Source: Hydractinia symbiolongicarpus (Eukaryota > Cnidaria > Hydrozoa > Anthoathecata > Hydractiniidae). From it: 60,000 nt of DNA. Shown in pieces: positions 13,901 to 26,400 of the stretch. Positions within the stretch are counted from its first letter, which is position 1. Every line of letters begins with the position of its first letter. The stretch is from assembly GCF_029227915.1 (NCBI RefSeq), contig NC_079884.1, positions 8,000,001-8,060,000 on the forward strand. The letters run 5' to 3'. The notes under the pieces were generated by a model. It was given only the letters and a program-made list of their open reading frames with translations, had not been told where the DNA came from and ran no database searches. Made by a program: the position numbers and the translations under genes.

Positions 13901-16900
13901 ACAGTCTTGAAATAAATCTAAGGAACGTAGTAACTCTGCATTTAAGAAATCTTTGGCTAGCATTTACCAGTGTGATTTTATATTAAATAAACAAATCTAG
14001 ACTAAAAAATATACAGTATTAAAAAAAACTAGTATAACTATCAAAAAATATTCTTGGCACAGATATTCATGATGATAAAATTAGAAATTACCACTGCAAT
14101 TTGCACTGGAAGATTAATTAATGGATGTTTTACCTGGTGAAGACGATCGTAACATGTTAATAAATTACATAACAATGTTTCCTTCAAAGATGTAAATGTA
14201 CTGTCATTTTCCTACAGAAAATAATAAAAAATTATTTTGTATATGCCACAGAGAAAAGAAATTTATTGCCATAATGATAACTACATTACATCTATCAGTA
14301 GCTGTGTGCAGCAAAATAAAAGAATTCGGTTATACATCAAAACATTTATACATATATACATGAAATATTAAAATATTAAATAAAGTCAAAAACGTCTCAC
14401 AAAAATATGTCTGAAACAAAAAATTATTCAAAGGAATACATTACCGTGTTATCTAAACACATTTTCCACAATTCTTCCAGATAACATTCCAACACAAGAT
14501 GGTTCGTTTCTAACATTGATGTTAGTATTTCCAGAATGTTTTTCTTCACTATAACATTACTAGTAAAAAGAATTTAATAAAACTTTCAGTAAGTTCCATA
14601 TCAAAGGGACATGCAAGTGTAACCACAGGTCCAATTTTATTTTTAAGGATATTTTTAAATATGTAACAAAATTTGCAATTAGTCAATTATATTTTTATGC
14701 TAAATGCTAAACAGAAAAGATTCACACTATAATGTCTGGCATGATTCAGCTAGGCTTTTGAACCAAAGACCTCCTGCAATGTAAGCGGATGCTCTACAAA
14801 AAGGCTACTAGTCAGTCAAAAAATTGAACAAATCAAATGTTAATAAAAATTTTAAAAATAAAAATGTTTATTTATTTGAATTTTTTGTTGCTAAAAGTTT
14901 ATATAAAAACTAGTCGAAGGCCTGTGAATAAATCTACTGGTACGTTCATCCTTTATTTACCACAGTTTCTGTGTCTCACTACTGTGGTTACTATTTTACG
15001 TGGCAGACAGAATATTTGGTTAATATAACATATACTAGTTGTTGCCCGTGGAAAAATCCAAGGGATAGCTCGTCCTTTATATTGACCTGCCGCAACAAAG
15101 TGGATAAAAATATATCACATTTGATATTCGTGTTTCCGTAACAACATTTTCTAACTCAGCGGGGGGTCCGCGCAGAGACAGACAGACGGAATACAACTAT
15201 TATTAAAGAGATAATACTTATGATACTACACATGTATTTGCTAGGTACTTGTATGCTATTATTGCAAATTCTGCTATGTGTGACTGACCCTTTATCGCTC
15301 TCATAAAAACAGAAAGATTTAATGAATTCGATTAAATTAATTATTTTTACCTTTCTTTATACTTTTCCAGTAGACGATCAATTAAATCTTTCATCCAGTT
15401 AAAGCATATGTTTTCGTTTGCAGCATCTTCAACAGTCTGGTAAAAATGAAACAAAAACCCTACAGCCTTTAAAAAAAGTCTTTTTTATTGTTCTTAATGT
15501 GATAATCTCTTTTTATTTTTTCTGTCTACTGCTAAATTCAATGTTGGCTCCCTTCTGGAAATTTTTTAGCCATTATTGAATAGGAAAAATAAATTTACAA
15601 CATTGATTTTAAAGGAAAGGCGTATCTCATATTTTTTGAACATATTAAAGGTTGTGTTTGAATAGAAAAAATAATGTTATCATTTCCAATACATTTTTAT
15701 TTTTTCTGAAAAAATCGAACTTATACTGAGTTAAATTTATCTTGTGTAATAATCTAAATACATACCAATTCGAAGATAAAACACCCTGTAAACATTGACA
15801 TTAAAATGCGTTGTTAAAACCCAACACATTTAAATGTCACTGTTCACAGTGTATTATGTGACTAACACAATATATCCAGCCTGTTTAATTCAATTTATTT
15901 TACGTTGACAAAACATTCCCAATGTGACATGTAATTTGCTTGTCTGCTTTTTTAACAAGCTGACATTTGCAACAGAATTGCTGACTGCCAATGTAAATAA
16001 AAGAAAGGCTGAATATATCTTTGTTTTCCGCTATTAAAAAACCTTAAAAAACACCCTATCCAACTTTTATTAAACACCAAGCAGGCTATATTCAAGCTTT
16101 TATAAATTACATTTCACAGGCTTACCTGATAAATGTCATATTCTAATACCACTTTTTGAATTTCATTAAAGCAATGTACAGTAACATTTCTGTTTTCATT
16201 GTTTAGCTGTTCTTTTAACTCTATTACCTCACTGATATGTATAAGAAGTTCAAACTCTTGTTGGTGTGGCAATGATTTGTTTGTTCTGTAAAATATAAAA
16301 AATAGTACAGTGTAACAATGTATTGTAATATTTATACTAAATTAAACCTACTTGCTCTATTCCACACCCTCTCTCAAAAATTGTCTATCTCGATACAAAG
16401 TGAAACTCGAAGAAGCACCCTTCTCAATTAATCTCCCTTTTCAAAGAAAGGGATAAATATTATTAGTTTATTAGATAGTCAAATGGTTGCACATTGCTTT
16501 TTTCTAGCCCTTTTACAGAGAGTGGATTTTCCCAACGTTTAAGAACTAGTATCACTATAAATCCACAAACAACGTTTTAAGTTTGCTTTGCTGTTATCTC
16601 TCTACACCAGTTGTTTAAACCATTGGAAGAATCTACTTGTAGGAATTAGAATACTATTTCGTACATCTTTGTCTGCCTAACACAAAAAACTTTACTTAAA
16701 CAGGGATTATTACTGTGATTAAATGACAAAAAAATGTTACTAAAAATCAAGATTGTTTAAATTCTTTTAGCACCAGCAGCATCCCTTATCAATTCAATTC
16801 AACTTTATTAATAAGGTCCCTTCCCCTGTGAATTAACATTATACTTAACATTATAATATGAAGAAAAAAAGCAAAGAAAAAATAAACTATAGTAACCTGG

Positions 16901-19900
16901 AGCATTTGATCAAGGTAGTGTATAATGATGGAAGAGCTTGTATTACATAGGATATGATCTAGAATATATGTTGTGACATGTAAAAAATACAGCTTCCTCT
17001 TAACCAAATGTCTTTGCAAGGTCATAGATTGTAAAAAAGAACTCGATTAAACAAGTTTTAAAATAGAATAATAAATCACATACAACATACCTGAGGCTCA
17101 GTGGAATTTAAAGCTTCAAAAAAATTATTATAATATAAATCAACTTTTTGCTTTTTTGCTGGTGATTGACTTGTTTTGTTGACTTGTTGTAGGGTACCTT
17201 TCAAACTTAACATATGCTCTCTAAAAATCAATATTGGCAGTACCTAGAACACTTTTTTTTTCTTTTTAAATACAAACAAGAACGTTTTAACTCATATTAA
17301 GTTGAATCTAGATATCTTAAAAGAAAAATACTGGGCAAATATTTTGCAGTTTTTCTCAAATTCAAAAATCCAAATACGCTTTGTTCCCATAAAAATATTT
17401 CAAATTATTCTGGTTCTGAATATCTGCAGGAAATGACTTGCATCGTAACAGGCATGATATAACGATTCTTACACTATTGCTAAGAGAAGCACAATAAGTA
17501 TATGAGACTTTATGTATACCTTATTTGTAATAACTTAAACATTAAAAATAAAGCAGGTCCTGGTTTTGTTTCAATTTTATCCTGGCTTATAATCAGACTA
17601 TTTAAAAGTAAATTTATACTTTAAAACTTCCAAAAGCATAAGCATTTCTTTTTACAGTTTTTGCAACTTGCAGAAAATTATTGATAATGTTCATTTTGTG
17701 TACAGAAAAACTACAAAGTCTAGTTGGATTCCTTGCAAGAACAAAATTTATATAGCTTCATATCACTCAAAGTCACAATTTTAAATTTGTGAATGTGTCG
17801 GTAGACAAAAAAACAACATTTTATTTCAAAGAAAAGGAATAATGACAAAAAACCAATACATAATTTGAATTTAACTAAATTAGAAACTAATGAGTATTTT
17901 GCTTTGTTTTTGTTTCTATTTTCTATTTTGACAAATTGAAATTGCATTAAACCAAATGGACACATTTTCCCCATATATATCTCAAAACAGTCTGTAAAAA
18001 TTTGTCAACTTTTTAATTCACCCAATTTCATTTTTCAAATATCAAGTTTCCACAAAATAATGAGAAGCATTTTTTCACTCTTAAGCACAAAAGCAATAAT
18101 ACATTTGTGAGCTGGTGAGTATTTACTGTTTTGCATTTAAACCAGCGTGAGCTATACTGCAACTTATACACCATCCAAGCAACAAAATAATTCTAAGACA
18201 TTGGTTTCAATGGTTCCCGTTTTCTAGATAATCCTTTTTTCACATAAATTTATGCAAAATGTTCCTCTGCAAATTCATTAAATAATTATCAAACTTTCAA
18301 GTAATAACACTGTATCTAGGACAAGCTATAAAAACTAACCTGGCAGAAAATATAAAAAGAAATATTTTATCAATGAGTGTGTCAACATCATTTGCTTCTT
18401 CTGTATCAAAGTTTTGACAACAGGCTTTAACACATACAAGATTGCTCAGCAGCTTTTTGCAGAATTGAACAAATACCTTCAGAAAACAAATAGCATTGAA
18501 CAATATAGTTGAATATCGGCATTACAAGAAAATAAGTTGACAAAGTTTAGGATGATGCTTCCTCTGGCTTGACTTTACTGATATAACATAATCATTATGG
18601 TCACCTCATAATACACGTACCTTTTTAACATTGTACTGCGTTTGAACTTGTTTTAAATATAAATCACAAAGGCATGTAATAATAAACAGAAATTTTGAAT
18701 TGCTTTCTTTGGACTGCCAGAAGTTCTTGCAAACACCAGATAAAACATCAACCTAAAAATATGAAATGTTTTAATTTCATTCAGTTTTTTTTTATGTTTG
18801 TGTTACATATTGCATGTTTAGCAGTGCAACATATAAAGTATTAACTATTAGGCATGCTTGCAGCCATGCAATTGTTTCATTGAATCTTCCCTGAACAATA
18901 TTATAACAAATCAAGAGTCAGTTTATACATACTAGTCAGTAACCCATGAAAAAATCCACGGGTCTGCCTGTTCTTTTTATACCGACCATTTTGGGTGACA
19001 GACAGACAGCCGTATACAGGTATAATAATATAGATTAGTTGGCGAACAATTAATATAATTTACTGTTAATCAAATTACATTTCAGTCTTTTTCAGGAGAG
19101 GCATGTTTCAGGCGTGTAATTAATCACACTCCTGAAAACTAAATATTAAGTTTTCAAAATCAACCTATAAAAAATCCATTTTGTAGTGTACAATGGCAGC
19201 CCTTGAAATAACTTTTGGAGACTCATCAAACAAAATGTCTGCCACATTTCCAGTTTGGTCGGAATGTTTGTAGCTCGTTTCAAACTTTCGTCAGACAAAA
19301 CGTTCCTAGATCTCAGAATTTTGAATTATCCTGGTCCTTTTAATCCACAAGCAAATCTATTCATAGCCAACCTGACCATCCTAGCCAATTCACCAACTTT
19401 TGATTTAGTTAAAAGAACTACCTAGACAAATCTATTTTGCCTGGGCCCTTGTCGTTGGTAACCAGGTCTTGCACAAAAAATCCTGCCATGCAGTTCTTAA
19501 CTAATGCAGAGGTGAAATCCAAGCACAGATATAACAAGTCGGCAAAATTGCACACAGGCGGAACAGACATTTTTATCATGGAATTAACGGTGGATAATTT
19601 CTTTATTTGACAAAACAATTGGAAACCATAGCAAGTCCAAATTTATATGATTTCTATCTTTATGCCACAAGTGTTATTTTTATTTAAACAATTTCAAAAA
19701 CGAAACACACGTCCGGTATAATTTTTTTTTCTGTATAAATTTTGTTAAAATGTAGCCATGTAGCTGAACTTTTGGACTGAATTTTGAAGTCTTATTTAAG
19801 CCATGTGGATAAAGATTTTTTTAATTTTAAAAGGAAGCATATTTTTGCCTATTTGCTTGGATGACCTAAAAATAAAAAATAAATTTATGAAAATGACAGT

Positions 19901-22900
19901 ATAGTCATGCATACTATTTCAGATATGTAGAAAAGGAAGTTAAGATTGAGAGAGTCACTATACGTAGACGCTCAATCATCGTGTTTGGGCTTCACGATTC
20001 AAAACATCACCCACTTTTTCTACTGCAAAATCAATGCGTAACAAGATTAACCTTGGAGCACGTATCGCATGCGTAACATCCTTCACACCTGAGTTTCACA
20101 TCGCATGCGTTACTTGATTTACACGTTAAAATTATCGCACACTTCTAAATATTCCTGAAAAAGACTGACAATTACAATACAGTTTTAAGGTCATATGCAT
20201 CTATAATACAAAACAGTTTAGTCTGATATTGGACATCTAAATTTGTGTGACAGAAGCTCTCCTCCTTTTTCGCATTGCTTAGATAATGATTTCTTATCAT
20301 AAAGTGGCCATATGGAGTGCATTTAAAAAACAAAACAATTATTATGAAATCTTCACTGTTTAAATCCCCAACAGTTTTATAATCTTTTCCTTGTGTTTGC
20401 AGGTGACATTGCAATTATTCAGTCCCACTTTATTGATATTTAACTCTGCTGCACTTTGTGGAATATCACAAGCTTAACTCAATATATCTGTCTGTCCTAA
20501 TAAAACCTTGCCAAACACCTATATCACGTCACAATGTTATATTGTTTTTTAAAATTGCCACCCTTAACTTAATAAACATTAGCTAATAAGCTGCCGCCAT
20601 TGTTAACATATTAAGACCAACCAACATTGAAAAGTATAAACAATATATAAACATCTATATATGGTGCAGTGAATAATAGCATATCATGGGTTGTTCAAAA
20701 AGTGTGTTTGCTCAAGTATGTACTTTTTTTAATCTTCAAACCTTCTTCACCACCCTTCACCTCATTAACACCACATCAAAAGAAACAAGAAGTCAGCCCT
20801 TATAATGGGAAAAAATAACAAAGATCAGGTGGTTCAGGTGGTTATTGACCACTGGTACCACACACCTATAAACCAGTCAATAAAAGACATATAAGAAAAA
20901 GAATAGAAAAAAAACTCCCCTTTTTCTTCTTCCCTCCCCCTTAAGTCCAGCATAGTGTTTTCAATGATGATTTAACATTGGAAACGATACTGAATTGTGC
21001 TTGTCAAAAAATGCATTTTTGCAATGTATTGGAGTATGATAGGAAATACACAGTTAAATAGACTGCAAAGATTGCACAATAATTAGAAATTCCCTTTGAG
21101 ATCACACTTCAGTAACTTTACCTATTTTAAAAAAAAGTATTCTGAGTGAAGAAAAAGAAAGGCTTATAAGGCACTTTCCCAATCATTGTATGCATGATAC
21201 CAAAGTTTTTCTTTAATATTTGTTTTTTGATCCTGTTCTGCTACAAACATTTCTATTTAGGACAAATAAGAACTAGTCATTACAGTTAAAGAAAAAATGC
21301 TCCTACTTAAACTTCCTAATAATAGTTTTAGAGACAAATAAACAGAATAATATATAAAACACACACTATAAATGATTCTTCCTCTTTAGAAACATTTATA
21401 TTGTATGTTTATTTGTTTTTATTGTGAATTTTATTGTGAATTCCTTAAAAACATAAATTGTTAAAAAATTTGCTAATAAAAAACAACAACAAAATAATTG
21501 GCCGCATCAAAAACTATGCAAGGTAATTTTAAAATTAAACATCGAACTAAAAAAAAATGCTCACTATTTAGAATTTATTTACTTTCATTTATTCAAGGAT
21601 GGATGACTGCAAGAACTCTATGTGGCATGACCAATTTATCGTTGCAACTGCAACGATAACTATTTGCTTTACCCTTTTGTGCCATAAACACAAGCTGAAC
21701 AATGACTTATCAGAAAAAACGTTTTAACAAAATGGCATGAGCATCACATATGAGCTTCATCATAATTCTATCAACATTACTTACTTACTGGCGAAAAAAG
21801 GATAATTACATTTAGCAAAATACTTTTAATATGTAGTACACCGTCCCTGCAAATGTTTTCCAAAATCACATTATTTTTTAAGTGTAGTGTTTTGCTGATA
21901 AATCGGATTGTGTATTTCCATTACAAAAAAATTATTTAATTGTGTTAGTTTAATTTTTTTAATTGCTTTCATTATTTACATGTTACACAGACGTTTAGTT
22001 TTCACCTTTTACCTTCCAAAACCCTTGCAACACAATAAAAATATAATAAAAGGTCAAATAAACAACACTTAACACCTAATCAAATGGCAAATTTCAAATT
22101 ATTGGGTCATTGGAAAAAATTGAAGAGGCTTTGGACGAGCAAAGAAGTGTCATTTTAAAAAAAAAATTATGTCAATCAAATCACCTAATATCCATGCATT
22201 GATAAAGTGTTAATGCACATCCTTTATCAGGTCTAAAACTACTGATGACAGAAAATGTCAAAATTTGCTACTACTTAAATATGACATCATAATTCTTAAA
22301 ATTTTATGTAGAATAATTAAATCTGAAATTCCTTAAATGTGAATATCTTGAGAACGAAAAGTTTTTTAAAAAATTTAGAAAGGCTTGTTAACCAACTTTT
22401 AAACCTCTGTAATATAAGTCCAACATCATTTTATACCTTTGGCTCCCTCTGATGAAATCAAATAGACCAAGAAAGCAAAATCGGTACAAAGTGGATGTTA
22501 AATGGCATTGTAAAGAATTCTTTATAGGTTTGCTTTTTCATAGTTAATTAGCAAATATTTCTTGGGTTTAAGGCATTTGCACAGAAGAAGCAGACCTCAA
22601 AGAAGAATTGAATTATATACAAAAAACTATGCAATTAAATGAGTTTCCCAAGAACATCGTAACAAAAACGATAAAAGAAACATTAAACAAAGAATGTAAT
22701 GGAAGAAACCAGACAGATGACGACACGAATTCAATTCGATTGTTTTTACCCTATGAAAAAGGCATCTCAGAACAAATCGCCAGAGTATGCAAGAAATTTA
22801 ATGTAAATTAACACATACGAAAAACAAAGCGCTAAAAAATGTTGTAAAAGGCAACAAAATATTGAAAAACGGAAACCAAGACAATGAATCAGGTGTTGTA

Positions 22901-23380
22901 TATAAAGTAACGTGTGGAGATTGTAGAAAATATTACATAGGAGAAACAGGAAGGAAGTTGACAACACGAATAAAAGAACACAAAAATGGCGCAAAAAACG
23001 ATAAAGAAAACGTCTCTGGAATGTCCAAACACATTAAAGAAACAAAACACGAAATGAACTTTGAGAAAATAGAAATTCTCTATAGGGAAAACAATTTTAT
23101 TAAAAGAAAATTTAAAGAGGCATTAGCGATTAAACAACATAAATCGGATTTATTGAACAAAAAAGATGAAATAAGACGATTATCTGAAATTTGGGAAAAC
23201 ATACTATAATTTTTAACGACTTTTATTGTTAATAAACGATTTTTATACATTTTATTTTTATCAAGAGAATTTTTAACATTTTGTACATGCATGTTGAAAG
23301 ACGTTTTTACTTGTGATCTGAAGATGCTCTGACAAAGATCAGGGAGAAAATTTATTAAAAAAAAAAAAAAATAAAAGAAG

Positions 23381-23414
<34 letters not shown>

Positions 23415-26400
23415 AAATTTAATTTGTTATTTATTGCCTTAAACCCAAGAAATATTTGCTAATTGTAAAGAAATTGCATTAAACATATCACCTTTGCTCC
23501 AATCACAAACACGCATAATATTGATAGGAGTCAAATGTCTTTTCTTTTCCATGCTGAAATTTTTTGTAAAATAAAAACAAATATACCATCAATTGATTAA
23601 TTCAGACTGATTTTATGTGGGTACTTATGTTGTGTTAAAAAAAATGTAAAATAATAGCATACAAAAGTATATAAAAACTACTTTTAATCTAAAAATCAAA
23701 TAAACTAAATAAAAAAAAAAACACAGCAGTTTATATTACTTTTTCACTACGTTGTAATTACAAATTCCTTAATGGACAGCTGCATATGTTCATTACAAAC
23801 CACAATAACAGGTTTTTTAATGAAAATAAATTAGGGAGGCTAGTCTCAAGAACATTGAACAAGAAGACAAACACAAAAGGTTTTCTTTTATCAAACAAGG
23901 ATAGATAAAAGCAATCAAATGATGGAGCAAAGTTATAGAAAAAATTTGGAGCAAAAATATTTCATGCCACTCTTTATCTTAATAATGACAGCAAATTTGA
24001 TTGAGTGCTACATTATAATGTTCAAACATCGCTTTAAAAACAAGTTTGAGTACCAGTTAGTCAGCTTATCAATTGCAGATTTTATAACTGGTTTGTTTGG
24101 TTTTATTTTTTCTGTCATTGATGCAACAAAAGCAGAATTAAATGAGAAAATATTGTTTGGATTGCAGTATATACTTGTGTTTTCAATTGCGATGTCAATA
24201 TTTTTAATCTCAGGGATCTCCATAGATCGTTTGATAGCAGTAGCCAAGCCCTTCAACCACCAGTCTAGCAGAAATACCATTTATATAATCACATCATTGT
24301 GGGTTTTTGGTTTACTCTATATTACAAGCCTTATGATAATAAATGAATACTTTCTTGAACAAGCAACAGTTGCTACCAATACGATTGTCCTATCAAGTGC
24401 AACAGTTGTATCAATAGTATGCTATACATTAATTTATTTCTCACTTTGGTACCATAAACGCAAATTATTGAAGCAGACAGAGCCATGCACGAAAAACATC
24501 ATATTTGGAAGAAATTCCAACAAAATGGCATTACGTATGAGTGTCATCATAATCTTATCAACATTACTAACCTACTGGCCTGGAGTGATAATTTCATTCG
24601 GCAAAATATTATATAAATGTAGTACACCAACTGTGGAAATCTTCTCCAATTTTACATTCTTTTTGGCATGCAGTGCTTCACTGATTAATCCTCTTGTTTA
24701 TTTTTTTTATAAAAAGTTTATTTAACTTGTTTATTTTGTTGGAAAAGTTCTAATTCAGATATTTACATTAATCAATTTCTCACAGGAGTTTAACATTTTC
24801 CATAAGTTGTGCTAATTATGCTATCTTAGTTACTTTTAAAAAAAACTGGGTACATATGTCAAATAATTTTTAATGTTTTGTTTGAAGTTTCTGGTTAATA
24901 AAAAAAGTTATTTAAAGTATGTCCTGTTCTTTTTATATATCTCAAATGCCAAACACTTTATGTACACCTAACTGCACATTTCAATGAATCTTTGCCTGAT
25001 TAGCATCCACCACGCATGGCCTACAAACACACATTATGCACGACAAAGAGCTTTAAACTATTCAATCTTTATTTAGACAAATTGTTGACAGATTTTTTAA
25101 TTAAAGCTTATCTCTTGTAACAAAAAAATTGTTCTAAATCAACTTAACATTTGTTTGGATTTAACAATATATAAGGTTATTTTCGTAAAACTGATACTGG
25201 AGATGTAATACAAAGTTCATTTGTATTTTTGCTTGTTCACTCAGTACCTTTAATTGAGATCACTTTTGGTATGTGAAGTTAGTGAAGTATGAGAAGAAAA
25301 CGAAACTCACTTGAAATATTGTGTATATTTCTTTAAAATCATGACATTGCTTTTTCTCAGTTTTGATTTTTATCAATGTCTTACCAAATAATCTATTTTT
25401 GGTCAGAATTAGTAAAATCATGGCTGAAGAATTAATTTAAAATTAATTTTTTGATGGAAATTATAAAAAAAACCTGCTGTCGCTTGATCCACACTGCTTT
25501 AAGCTTCTACGAAATACTCCACTGTGTCACTTGGCACGAACACATATACAACGAGCCAATATTGAAAGTTTTAAGCAAAATCTTTTTATATTGAAGAAGA
25601 ACTACTTTGTTCATCACTAACATACTGCCAAGCAGCGAGCGGGATTCGATCCACGGACCCCATAACTGGGAGCCGCAGACGAACCCACTACACTACGTGC
25701 GGCAATATGTTACTGATGAACTCAGATAGTTTATCCGGATGGTGTGTATACATATAGGTGAATATTTATCATAGCACATCCGTATTTCATTCTCAACAGA
25801 GAATGCTTCACCCCGATCAGACCTCTGATCATGACGGATCTCTGATCATGATCAAAATCTTTTTCTTTATCAGCACACTAATTTAAATTGATTTAGATAA
25901 ATGTTTCTGCTATGAGTGGAAAGCTTAAACTTGCTCACTCCTTGTGGGACAAAAAATTAATTACAGAAATTATTTTATTCTTGTTATTAAAGGGGTCATA
26001 ATGTAAAAAATACATGAAATTATTTTCTTACAATCATTTTATTTATAAATTATAATTTAATAACTTTTGTTCTTTGTTTATTTTTGTTTATCTAAACTCC
26101 TTCAATTTTTTTTCTTTTTTATTGTTTGTATCTAATCCTTGGGTCTATTGGGTATTATTTTAGCACCAATGATGTCAAGTATTTACACTTTTTAATAACA
26201 TAGCATGTGTCATATTATTTATGGAAGGTGAAAAGGAATAAAAATAAATTTAAAAATATTTGATAACCAAAAATAAATGTAAAAAATAAAAATATATACA
26301 TGTATATTATATAAAAAACAAATATATCTATAAAATAAAAATGTATATGTTTAAATCAAAGAAAGAAAAAACAAAAATGATTTATTTCAAACCAAAATTA

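Larger units (their letters stand above)
22546..23464. repeat. 30-bp perfect inverted repeat framing a Penelope remnant
   Basis: The left arm 22546-22575 (AATTAGCAAATATTTCTTGG then GTTTAAGGCA) is the exact reverse complement of 23435-23464. Between the arms are the 3' part of a Penelope-like element and a long A-rich tract (23357-23411). Inverted copies of an element's own end are known around Penelope-like insertions, but the arms could also be an unrelated element's terminal repeats. Confidence 0.85.

Noticed and set aside
20172-20414. 80-codon minus-strand frame in the large URB2 gap
   Set aside because: No acceptor and donor pair fits the URB2 phase and no family resemblance is visible.
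21655-21675. Short palindrome ATCGTTGCAACTGCAACGAT
   Set aside because: It lies within the GPCR relic and has no partner elsewhere in the window; probably coincidental.
25311-25392. Candidate URB2 exon (LFGKTLIKIKTEKKQ), with another at 23492-23553
   Set aside because: Splice sites look acceptable, but the phases do not connect to the neighbouring exons; kept only as candidates, not annotated.
25628-25705. Functional tRNA gene
   Set aside because: The B box is good but the acceptor stem does not pair beyond four bases; a tRNA-derived repeat is more likely.
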